Notes: generated by a model not told the origin, from the sequence alone. A stretch of DNA of 6,416 nucleotides from Sediminispirochaeta sp964394395 (GCA_964394395.1 CAYMWV010000192.1:1-6416); one strand, 5' to 3'. Shown: positions 1 to 5,194, counted from the first letter of the stretch. Made by a program: numbers and translations.

Positions 1-18
1 GGGATGTGATGGTTTATC

Positions 19-423
19 CTAAAAAAGCCCGGAGGCAAGCAAAAATATCGCCCCGCCGTGGGTTAATGTGGCCGGGATAACCCCGTAACGGCTTCCCACC
101 AGGCCTGCGATAATTCCTTCCCAGAGGGTGAAGAGGATAAGGGGTAAGCCGATGGAGGTAACGGTCACCGCCAGGAAGGTGTGACAGAGGGCGAAGATGA
201 TTCCGGAGCTTAGAGCCGCCTGCACCGGACCTTGAAACTCCTTCAGGTAGGAGAGGAGGTAACCCCGGAAGAGCCCCTCCTCAGCAAAATTTCCCAGAAA
301 AGCGAAAAGGGCCAGAACCGGCAGATAGGAAGGAACGACGGCCCCGCCCCTGAGTGCGATATCGAGCAGTCGGTAGCGGATAAAGAGGGGTGCGGTAATG
401 AGGAAAGCCCCGGCCACTCCCAC
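19..423 (-). CDS. CPBP intramembrane metalloprotease, C-terminal catalytic part (downstream of frameshift)
   Basis: This fragment carries the catalytic core of a CPBP (CAAX protease and bacteriocin-processing) family membrane protease. Numbered from the GTG at 423, it shows the EExxxR motif (E48, E49, R53, in NFAEEGLFRG) and the FxxxH motif (F77, H81), both typical metal-binding or catalytic motifs of the family. A third-motif histidine, H122 in LTHGGAI, is present, but the residue four places later is Ile rather than the usual Asn. Hydrophobic stretches at about 1-20, 32-47, 68-88, 92-110 and 114-134 are membrane helices. Upstream the frame stays open only to a TGA just before the six-G run. 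The GTG has no convincing ribosome binding site and lies inside the conserved fold, so I infer this is not an independent gene but the 3' part of the ORF reading in from 1034. The family covers CAAX-type processing, bacteriocin immunity and other roles; the substrate is unknown here. The stop is TAG at 19-21. Confidence 0.75.
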   Translation of the reverse strand: MGVAGAFLITAPLFIRYRLLDIALRGGAVVPSYLPVLALFAFLGNFAEEGLFRGYLLSYLKEFQGPVQAALSSGIIFALCHTFLAVTVTSIGLPLILFTLWEGIIAGLVGSRYGVIPATLTHGGAIFLLASGLF

Positions 424-1034
424 CAGGATCCCCCCAGCCGGTCATTGGAAAAGAAGCGAAAAAAGGAACGGTTTTCCCGGTCCGACAGATAGACAATGAG
501 CATCAGGGCGGCCGCTGCGGCCCCAAAAAGGGCCGTAAAGAGCGGAGGGCTGCTTATCCGCATCCAGAACCACCCTTGGGATCCGAAGTTCCATAAGCCT
601 TCGGGGGTCATCCCGTCCCGGAGGATGATAAAAACCACCACATACGCCAGGACCCTCCCAAAAGCCGGGGGCCGGACAATAAGGAAAAAGAGGAGAATGG
701 GGATGATGGCAGGCCAGATTCGCATCATATAGGAGCCGAAAAGGTCTAAGGTCAGGTTCCATTGCATTGCTGTTCCTCCCATTACTGCTGCCGGGACCGT
801 GGCCGTGGCCACTGTGGCTGGCGGTGATAGCTCTGCCGGTGCCGGGGCCGGGGCCGGGGCCAGCGTCGCTGTGGCTGGCGGGGCCAGTGCTGGCGGTGCC
901 GGTGCTGCTGTGGCTGGCGATGCCACCGGGGCCGGTGCCAGCATCGGCGTCGCTGGTGTTACCAGTGCTGGCGGTGCCACCAGGGCCACCAGGGCTGCCG
1001 GGGTCACCGTGGCCACCGCCAGCGGTTTCTCCAT
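243..1034 (-). CDS. CPBP intramembrane metalloprotease, N-terminal part with Ala/Pro-rich extension
   Basis: This reading frame supplies the N-terminal half of the split protease. Residues 1-89 are almost only Ala, Pro, Val and Thr and look like a low-complexity extension. From M90 the protein becomes membrane-protein-like, with hydrophobic segments at about 107-120, 127-138 and 164-183, followed by a basic stretch ending FFSNDRLGG (to 202). After this, at 430-435, the frame leaves the protease; the following residues (SWWEWPGL onward) are out-of-frame translation running to 243. A one-base shift joins LGG to ILVGVAGAF and the catalytic half. Two starts are possible. The ATG at 1034 has a GAGG-type site 7 bases upstream (1042-1045). 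The ATG at 767 (MQWNLTLDL) has a stronger GGAGG at 775-779 with 7-base spacing and would skip the low-complexity part. I favour 767 as the ancestral start, giving a joined protein of about 248 residues; from 1034 it would be about 337. Confidence 0.6.
   Translation of the reverse strand: MEKPLAVATVTPAALVALVAPPALVTPATPMLAPAPVASPATAAPAPPALAPPATATLAPAPAPAPAELSPPATVATATVPAAVMGGTAMQWNLTLDLFGSYMMRIWPAIIPILLFFLIVRPPAFGRVLAYVVVFIILRDGMTPEGLWNFGSQGWFWMRISSPPLFTALFGAAAAALMLIVYLSDRENRSFFRFFSNDRLGGSWWEWPGLSSLPHPSLSATDCSISHSGAGPSFLPICRFWPFSLFWEILLRRGSSGVTSSPT
429..435 (-). other. Frameshift site in CPBP protease gene (G GGG GGA)
   Basis: On the minus strand the codons CTG GGG GGA TCC (437 to 426) contain six consecutive G. 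The first six G plus A form a heptamer G GGG GGA in exactly the X XXY YYZ phase of the upstream frame. A -1 slip there continues as ATC CTG GTG into the frame holding the EExxxR motif. One extra G would also restore the frame and give the same peptide. The sequence alone cannot separate a real inactivating deletion, a read error in a homopolymer, length switching of the G run, or programmed -1 frameshifting. I see no convincing stimulatory hairpin just downstream. Confidence 0.75.
775..779 (-). promoter_or_regulatory. Internal ribosome binding site favouring the start at 767
   Basis: The minus strand reads GGAGG here, followed by 7 bases and ATG CAA TGG. This is the best Shine-Dalgarno match on this strand of the protease gene. 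It sits exactly where the low-complexity tract ends and protease-like sequence begins, supporting initiation at 767 rather than, or as well as, at 1034. Confidence 0.55.
783..1025. repeat. GC-rich degenerate repeat tract (Ala/Pro-coding on minus strand)
   Basis: This is a low-complexity tract built from degenerate GGTGCC, GGGGCC and GTGGCT units. It includes three exact copies of CTGTGGCTGGCG (812-823, 869-880, 908-919), two exact copies of CCAGTGCTGGCGGTGCC (884-900 and 962-978, 78 bases apart) and a (GGGGCC)3 run at 844-861. It is free of stop codons in at least four of the six frames, so an open frame here is weak evidence of coding. It lies between two candidate starts of the minus-strand protease gene and stops just short of the internal ribosome binding site. 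It looks like local repeat expansion by slippage rather than a conserved domain. Confidence 0.75.
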
Positions 1035-1052
1035 TGTATCCCCTCTTTCCCT

Positions 1053-1081
1053 TTGACAAAAGGGGAAAAAAGGGATATTTT
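1053..1081 (+). promoter_or_regulatory. Promoter for cadC-cadA
   Basis: A perfect -35 box TTGACA (1053-1058) is followed by 17 bases and TATTTT (1076-1081), five of six matches to the -10 consensus. Transcription would start near 1088, leaving a leader of about 70 bases before the cadC start at 1159. The -35 box sits in a small stem-loop (arms 1046-1054 and 1059-1067) and lies 19 bases from the divergent start at 1034, so minus-strand transcripts entering the protease gene from further upstream would cross it. Confidence 0.65.
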
Positions 1082-1089
1082 ACTATTAA

Positions 1090-1133
1090 CGATTAAGCAG
1101 GTGTTTAATTGTAATTGTGGACTGCTTCAATCG
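1090..1133 (+). promoter_or_regulatory. Inverted repeat in cadC leader, candidate operator
   Basis: The arms CGATTAAGCAG (1090-1100) and CTGCTTCAATCG (1122-1133) are complementary apart from one bulged base, around a 21-base AT-rich centre holding two AATT words two bases apart. The repeat begins at the predicted transcription start. ArsR/SmtB-family repressors bind inverted repeats overlapping their own promoters, so this is the best operator candidate. It is not a close match to the published CadC or SmtB sites as I remember them, and a 5'-UTR hairpin is equally possible. Confidence 0.4.
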
Positions 1134-1158
1134 TAAACTACTTTAAGGGATAGAAACA

Positions 1159-1527
1159 ATGGCTGGATGCTCTCAAAAACGAACCGATATCTGTGATCAA
1201 TACTGCCCCAGTTGCAGCGAACGGGCAGACTTCCTGAGGGAGAAGCTTCTCGATGTGGCGGGGCTTTCCGAACTCTTCAAGGTTCTGGGGGATGAAACCC
1301 GGACGAGGATTTTGTACCTCCTCTCCTTGAACGAGTTGTGTGTCTGCGATCTCTCGGATTTGCTCGATATGACCCTTCCCGCCATTAGCCACCATCTGCG
1401 GCTTTTGAAGATGATGCATCTGGTGAAATACCGCCGGGAGGGGAAACAGGTTTTTTACTCCCTGGCAGATGATCACATCCTGCAGCTGATTAATGTAGCA
1501 AAGGAACACTTCGAGGAGGAGCGGTAG
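1159..1527 (+). CDS. cadC: Metal-sensing ArsR/SmtB-family repressor, CadC type
   Basis: This 122-residue winged-helix repressor should bind DNA when metal-free and release it on binding Cd, Pb or Zn. The family core runs from about residue 33 (LSELFKVLGDETRTRILYLL) through the recognition helix MTLPAISHHLRLL (71-83) to the wing YRREGKQVFYSL. Both metal sites of the CadC group are visible. C61 and C63 in ELCVCDL, with N-terminal cysteines (C4, C12, C16, C19), match the alpha3N thiolate site. D104, H106, H117 and E120 have the 2-11-3 spacing of the alpha5 zinc site (D101, H103, H114, E117 in pI258 CadC). The ATG has AAGGGA 8 bases upstream (1145-1150). The stop lies 3 bases before the efflux ATPase, so the two are surely co-transcribed and probably autoregulated. 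Selectivity for Cd/Pb over Zn is inferred from the cysteine site and not proven. Confidence 0.92.
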   Translation: MAGCSQKRTDICDQYCPSCSERADFLREKLLDVAGLSELFKVLGDETRTRILYLLSLNELCVCDLSDLLDMTLPAISHHLRLLKMMHLVKYRREGKQVFYSLADDHILQLINVAKEHFEEER

Positions 1528-1530
1528 CTT

Positions 1531-3576
1531 ATGGAAAGCAGTAATTTTGCTATAGGCGAAGCTATTACATCGAGAGGCGATTCATGCAGCAGCTGCTCCT
1601 CCTGTGCTGGTAAAGGAGGATCCCGGCCCGTGGGAGCATCGGGCCCCGCCTCCAGCTATGGCCCCGGCCCCCGGACCGGCCCCGGGACCATAGAAATGGT
1701 CGCTTCCTACCTGCTCTTTGCTGTGGGACTTCTCCTCCGTCCCTGGCTGCAGGAACACTTTTACGGTATTGGAGAGTATCTCTTCTTTCTGATCCCCTGG
1801 TTGATCTCGGGACGAAGCGTCCTTCTCTCTGCCCTCAGAAACAGCTTGAAAGGGGCGTTTTTCGATGAGAACTTTCTGATGACCCTGGCAAGCCTGGGGG
1901 CTATTGCCCTGGGAGAGCTGCCGGAAGCGGCGGCGGTGATGCTCTTTTTTACCACCGGGGATTGGTTTCAGGAGAGGGCGGTCAACTCTGCCCGGAGATC
2001 CATAGACGCACTGCTGACATTGCGTCCCGACACCGTGCATGTAATGGAAGGGGATGTACTGACTGATGCCTCTCCGGAGGATGTTGAACCTGGTGTGACT
2101 ATTCTGATACGCCCGGGGGAACGAATTCCCCTGGATGGGGTAATCCTCTCCGGCAGCTCCTGGCTTGATCTCTCCGCCCTGACCGGAGAGTCCCGTCCCG
2201 TATCGGTGGGGAAGGATGATGAGGTTCTCTCCGGTGGGGTGAATGGCTCAGGGGTTCTCACCATGGCAGTACAGAAGCGTTATCAGGATAGCGCTTTGGC
2301 ACGGATCATCAGGCTGGTGGAAGAAGCAGCGGAGCGGAAGGCTCCGGTGGAACGGTTTATCACCCGATTTGCAAAATACTACACCCCTGCGGTTACCCTG
2401 GCAGCCCTGCTAATAGCGGTTCTTCCTCCCCTCCTCCTCCCGGGAGCAAGCTTTGGAGAGTGGATTCACCGGGCCCTGGTGCTGCTTGTTATCTCCTGTC
2501 CCTGCGCCCTGGTAATCTCCATCCCCCTGGGCTATTTCGGGGGAATCGGCGGAGCATCCCGGGCGGGGATTTTGATCAAGGGAGCCAATTACCTGGAAGC
2601 GCTTGCCCGGCTGGATAGTGTCATCTTTGATAAAACCGGAACCTTAACAGAGGGGAAGTTCCGGGTGGAGAGCATTATTCCCTACAGCGCTGTCCCCTAC
2701 GGCGCCGCCTTAAAAGGAGAGCTGCTGCAGCTGGCAGCTGCAGCGGAAGCCCACTCCAGCCACCCGGTTGCAACGGCCATCCGAAGGGCAGCGGAAGCAG
2801 TAGAGGGATCGATAGAAGCGCCGGATGAAGCGGACTATCAGGAGCTCTCAGGAGAGGGCATTGCTGCCACTGTGGGGGGGAAGCGGGTTTACACCGGTAA
2901 TGAAAAACTGCTCTCCCGCTTCGGGATCGAAATTCCGGAAGTGAATGGGGCTCTGCAGGGGATGGGAGGAACCACCGTTCATGTTGCCGGCGACGGTTCC
3001 TACCTTGGCAGGATCACCATTTCCGATCGGATCAAGGCTGGTGCTGTGGGGATTGGCGAGGCTCTGAAAGCTGTGGGGGTACGAAAGAGCATGATGCTTA
3101 CCGGCGACACCGAGGCATCTGCAAAGCGCATTGCCGGGGAGGCAAAGGTCGATGCATACTACGCCTCCCTCCTGCCGGAGGAGAAGCTCGGCAAACTGGA
3201 AGAGTTGATGACCTTGCTCCCTCGGAAGAGCAAATGCGCCTTCATCGGCGACGGTATTAACGATGCTCCCGTCCTTTCCCGGGCCGATATCGGTATCGCC
3301 ATGGGTGGCATCGGTTCTGATGCAGCCATCGAGGCCTCCGATGTGGTACTCATCGACGACAGGCCTGAGAAAGTGATTACCGCTATCCGGGGTGCTAAGG
3401 CTACCAGAACCATTGTAGTCCAGAACATCATCTTTGCCCTGGGATTTAAAACAGTGGTAATGGCCTTTGGAGCTTTTGGCCTGGCTGGAATGTGGATGGC
3501 GGTTATTGCCGATGTGGGGGTTGCCCTTCTTGCGGTTCTTAACTCCACCAGAGCGCTGAAAGCCTTTTCTGCTTAA
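1531..3576 (+). CDS. cadA: P1B-type Zn/Cd/Pb-exporting ATPase
   Basis: This 681-residue inner-membrane pump uses ATP to expel divalent soft metals. Visible in order are an atypical N-terminus (1-56), four membrane helices to about 143, the actuator domain with TGES (218-221), the membrane CPC motif in SCPCALVIS (323-325), the phosphorylated Asp in DKTGTLT (D367), the P1B-specific His-Pro of SSHPVA (411-412), TGD (524-526), GDGINDAP (573-580), and two final helices. K640 in LGFK and D661 in ADVG match the Lys and Asp that mark the Zn/Cd/Pb group (E. coli ZntA type), separating it from copper pumps. The usual N-terminal heavy-metal-associated domain with GMxCxxC is missing. In its place are SCSSCSSC (C19, C22, C25) and a Gly/Pro-rich linker (about 37-53). 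The ATG at 1531 has GAGGAGGA (1513-1520) inside the end of cadC. All catalytic motifs are intact. Confidence 0.95.
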   Translation: MESSNFAIGEAITSRGDSCSSCSSCAGKGGSRPVGASGPASSYGPGPRTGPGTIEMVASYLLFAVGLLLRPWLQEHFYGIGEYLFFLIPWLISGRSVLLSALRNSLKGAFFDENFLMTLASLGAIALGELPEAAAVMLFFTTGDWFQERAVNSARRSIDALLTLRPDTVHVMEGDVLTDASPEDVEPGVTILIRPGERIPLDGVILSGSSWLDLSALTGESRPVSVGKDDEVLSGGVNGSGVLTMAVQKRYQDSALARIIRLVEEAAERKAPVERFITRFAKYYTPAVTLAALLIAVLPPLLLPGASFGEWIHRALVLLVISCPCALVISIPLGYFGGIGGASRAGILIKGANYLEALARLDSVIFDKTGTLTEGKFRVESIIPYSAVPYGAALKGELLQLAAAAEAHSSHPVATAIRRAAEAVEGSIEAPDEADYQELSGEGIAATVGGKRVYTGNEKLLSRFGIEIPEVNGALQGMGGTTVHVAGDGSYLGRITISDRIKAGAVGIGEALKAVGVRKSMMLTGDTEASAKRIAGEAKVDAYYASLLPEEKLGKLEELMTLLPRKSKCAFIGDGINDAPVLSRADIGIAMGGIGSDAAIEASDVVLIDDRPEKVITAIRGAKATRTIVVQNIIFALGFKTVVMAFGAFGLAGMWMAVIADVGVALLAVLNSTRALKAFSA

Positions 3577-3585
3577 ATGTTAACT

Positions 3586-3755
3586 AGTGTCCCCGAAATA
3601 GCGCAAAAATGGAGGACCAGGATTCTGTAAGTCTCTGCATGGAATGGGTGTAAAGGTAGTTTGTGCAAAGCTAAGCGCGTCAGTTTCTTTTCATTGCTGT
3701 AAGGCGTTGAAAGTTAAGCATTTACCATGAATATTTGCGCTATTTCGGGGACACT
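3586..3755. mobile_element. 170-bp MITE-like element, copy 1
   Basis: Perfect 22-bp terminal inverted repeats (3586-3607 and 3734-3755, core gtgtccccgaaatagcgc on the left end) bound 170 bp with no credible coding region. A second element with the same ends and the same total length lies at 4934-5103. It begins 9 bases after the cadA stop, between the converging 3' ends of cadA and the cyclase gene. The outer left base pair is TA but the right flank is TG, so no clear target duplication can be seen. Ends of this kind on a short non-coding body suggest a non-autonomous element moved by a transposase elsewhere. I cannot assign a transposase family from the sequence, and a transcription-related palindrome family remains possible. 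Confidence 0.65.
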
Positions 3756-3770
3756 GCATAAGTTTTACTT

Positions 3771-3794
3771 GGGGAGTGGGGCGGCGGGAGTGGG
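3771..3794 (+). other. G-quadruplex-type motif
   Basis: The plus strand reads GGGG-AGT-GGGG-CGGC-GGG-AGT-GGG: four runs of at least three G separated by loops of 3-4 bases, which meets the usual intramolecular quadruplex rule. It lies 31 bases beyond the cyclase stop codon (minus strand, where it is C-rich) and 16 bases from the right end of the first 170-bp element. A 6-bp palindromic stem (3806-3811 with 3813-3818) lies between it and the stop, without a T run, so I do not call a terminator here. Confidence 0.5.
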
Positions 3795-3824
3795 CTGGCG
3801 GGAGGTGCGGCGGCCGCAGCGGGG

Positions 3825-4880
3825 TCAGCTGGAAACAGGTGCGTCGGCAGAGGCTTCCGCCGGGGCGGTGACCACCCGGTTTCGCCCCGCTTCCTTGGCC
3901 CTGTACAGCATCTCATCCGCCCGGGAGTAGAAATCCTGCCAGGTTTCCTCCTTCTCCAGGAGGGCAACCCCAAAACTGCAGGTGACAGGATCGGGAAGAT
4001 CCATAGGGTACTGCTCTATTCCGGTCCTGATCTTTTCTGCAAACTGCCGGGCTGAGTTGATATCGGTGTGGGGAGCAATAATCCCGAACTCCTCACCCCC
4101 GGTTCTGCACAAAATATCACTGCTTCGCAGAAGAGATTGTATGTGTTTCACCAACTCCTTTAAAACCCGGTCCCCAGTAGTATGGCCATAGCTGTCATTC
4201 ACCTTTTTGAAGTGGTCAATATCCAGGGTGATAAGAGAGAGGGGAATAGCATAGCGCTCACTCCGTTTTATCTCATCCTGCAGTTCATTATGAAAGACAT
4301 TGCGGTTGTATGCGCCGGTTAAAGGATCGAGCAAGGCATCCGGTTCGAGTTTCTGCCGCACTATCCGGATGATCAGAAAAAGCAGAAGCAGGCCGAATAT
4401 CAGTTCAAGAATGATGATGATGATGATAGAGCCCAGACTCCGCCGCCCCTCTTCGGCCAGAAGCTGACCCATAAAAACGGAGGCGTTGGCACTGATCCAG
4501 AGCTTTTCACTGGCCGTAATCAAGCGATCCTGCTTTTCAGAGCTTGGGTCGAGGGAGTAGGCCCGCAAAGCCTCTTCCAGCTCCCCCCAGTTCCGCTCCA
4601 CAACCGTAATGATACGATCCAGACCGCTCTTTTGCAGTTTTTCCCGGTAGAGGGTAAAGGTGTCATCTATCTCCTGGACATACTGTTCATAATCCTTGCC
4701 TGCCAGGACCAGTTTTACCACCCGTTGGCTCATCCCCCGGATGATACCAAGCTGATTTATCACCATTGCGTCGGTGGCGGTCTGCCGTCGGGTGTAGATC
4801 ACCAGGAAGAGGTTTCCGAGAAGAATGATTGTCAAGAGAGCGGCTACCAGAAGCATGCCGCCGGTTTTTCGTTGCTTCAT
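3825..4880 (-). CDS. Membrane diguanylate cyclase with PilJ/NarX-like periplasmic sensor
   Basis: This 351-residue protein should make cyclic di-GMP from two GTP. A short basic N-terminus leads into helix 1 (about 8-29). An extracytoplasmic domain of about 115 residues opens with INQLGIIRGMSQRVVKL (41-57), resembling the N-box of PilJ/NarX-type sensors (pattern N-x-x-G-x-x-R-x-x-S-Q-R). Helix 2 (about 150-174) contains six consecutive Ile. The GGDEF domain starts at DALLDPLTGAYNRN (181-194) and has the metal-binding LDIDHFKKVND (D220, D222). The active-site loop is GGEEF (261-265), a functional variant. An RxxD inhibitory site (R252, D255) sits five residues before it, so product feedback is expected. 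The C-terminal tail is Ala/Ser-rich. The ATG has GGAG 5 bases upstream. It is a single-gene unit with its own likely promoter; the signal it senses is unknown. Confidence 0.9.
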   Translation of the reverse strand: MKQRKTGGMLLVAALLTIILLGNLFLVIYTRRQTATDAMVINQLGIIRGMSQRVVKLVLAGKDYEQYVQEIDDTFTLYREKLQKSGLDRIITVVERNWGELEEALRAYSLDPSSEKQDRLITASEKLWISANASVFMGQLLAEEGRRSLGSIIIIIILELIFGLLLLFLIIRIVRQKLEPDALLDPLTGAYNRNVFHNELQDEIKRSERYAIPLSLITLDIDHFKKVNDSYGHTTGDRVLKELVKHIQSLLRSSDILCRTGGEEFGIIAPHTDINSARQFAEKIRTGIEQYPMDLPDPVTCSFGVALLEKEETWQDFYSRADEMLYRAKEAGRNRVVTAPAEASADAPVSS

Positions 4881-4895
4881 AGTTACTCCGGCGGC

Positions 4896-4924
4896 ATTGT
4901 ATCACATTCTTTGCTTTGTGCCAC
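4896..4924 (-). promoter_or_regulatory. Candidate promoter for the diguanylate cyclase gene
   Basis: On the minus strand GTGGCA (4919-4924, four of six to the -35 consensus) is followed by 17 bases and TACAAT (4896-4901, five of six to the -10 consensus). A transcript would start near 4889, only some 10 bases upstream of the cyclase start at 4880. The left end of the second 170-bp element (4934) lies 10 bases upstream of this -35 box. Confidence 0.45.
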
Positions 4925-4933
4925 CGTTTAAAT

Positions 4934-5103
4934 AGTGTCCCCGAAATAGCGCAAACTTGGGAGTCTATTTGTGCGCAACCTCTTTGCAGGATAAGATTTG
5001 TGAAAGCGCCACGACAGTTGTTATTCAAACTATCCTTTTTCTACAGCTAACATGATATGGTATAAGTACTTTCCAGATAGTTTTGCGCTATTTCGGGGAC
5101 ATT
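4934..5103. mobile_element. 170-bp MITE-like element, copy 2
   Basis: The terminal inverted repeats at 4934-4955 and 5082-5103 match each other at 21 of 22 bases (one C-to-T change at 5102 on the plus strand) and match the ends of the element at 3586-3755. The total length is again exactly 170 bp. By eye the 126-bp interior shows little similarity to the other copy in either orientation. One orientation keeps AGTTTG at the same offset and little else. No credible ORF is present. It occupies most of the gene-free stretch between the cyclase start and the end of the ATPase gene. Outside the GTGTCC/GGACAT ends there is TA on both sides, compatible with TA-targeted insertion but too short to prove it. 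Confidence 0.65.
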
Positions 5104-5106
5104 AGC

Positions 5107-5147
5107 CCCCGTTTTGCAAAAATGCTTCGCAATTTTGCAAAACGGGG
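5107..5147. repeat. Long perfect hairpin beside element copy 2
   Basis: The arms 5107-5121 and 5133-5147 (CCCCGTTTTGCAAAA and its complement) pair perfectly over 15 bp. After one A-A mismatch, three further pairs close a TTC loop. It starts 3 bases outside the right end of the second 170-bp element. No T run follows on either strand, so it is not a standard terminator. A repetitive palindrome or a target or end structure for a mobile element are the main alternatives. Confidence 0.6.
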
Positions 5148-5169
5148 CGGCGGACAAGCCGCAGCCCCG
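5144..5169 (-). terminator. Possible intrinsic terminator of the ATPase gene
   Basis: Downstream of the minus-strand ATPase stop, GGGGC (5144-5148) pairs with GCCCC (5164-5168) and, after a G-A mismatch, GCGG (5150-5153) pairs with CCGC (5159-5162) around a 5-base loop. On the minus strand the stem is followed by GTTTTGC, a short four-T run, so termination would be weak. The GGGG at 5144-5147 is also needed by the neighbouring 15-bp hairpin, so the two folds exclude each other in one RNA. Confidence 0.4.
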
Positions 5170-5194
5170 CTAAACAAAACATGTATAAGCGCAT

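Noticed and set aside
844..861. (GGGGCC)3 as an independent regulatory G-quadruplex
   Set aside because: It has only three full GGGG runs, and a fourth would have to be a GG pair. It is better described as part of the repeat tract.
442..1096. Several long overlapping open frames on both strands of the GC-rich tract, including Gly/Ala-rich and Gly/Pro-rich hypothetical proteins
   Set aside because: Low-complexity GC-rich DNA lacks stop codons by composition. Only the minus-strand frame that continues into protease helices is supported.
2724..2744. Near-perfect palindrome with CTGCAGCTG and CAGCTGCAG arms
   Set aside because: It is in the middle of cadA and encodes the Leu/Ala-rich LLQLAAAAEA segment of the nucleotide-binding domain. 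Reuse of CTG, GCA and CAG codons explains it.
3727..3930. Plus-strand open frame starting in the first element and running into the cyclase gene
   Set aside because: It overlaps the antisense of the cyclase C-terminus, has no family features and no ribosome binding site that I can see.
4411..4427. ATG trinucleotide run
   Set aside because: It lies inside the cyclase gene and encodes the poly-Ile part of the second membrane helix. It could vary in length, but nothing beyond coding is needed to explain it.
3586..5103. Four copies of the same repeat word as a possible CRISPR-like array
   Set aside because: The copies form two inverted pairs about 1.2 kb apart with a gene between them, and there is no regular repeat-spacer pattern or cas gene.
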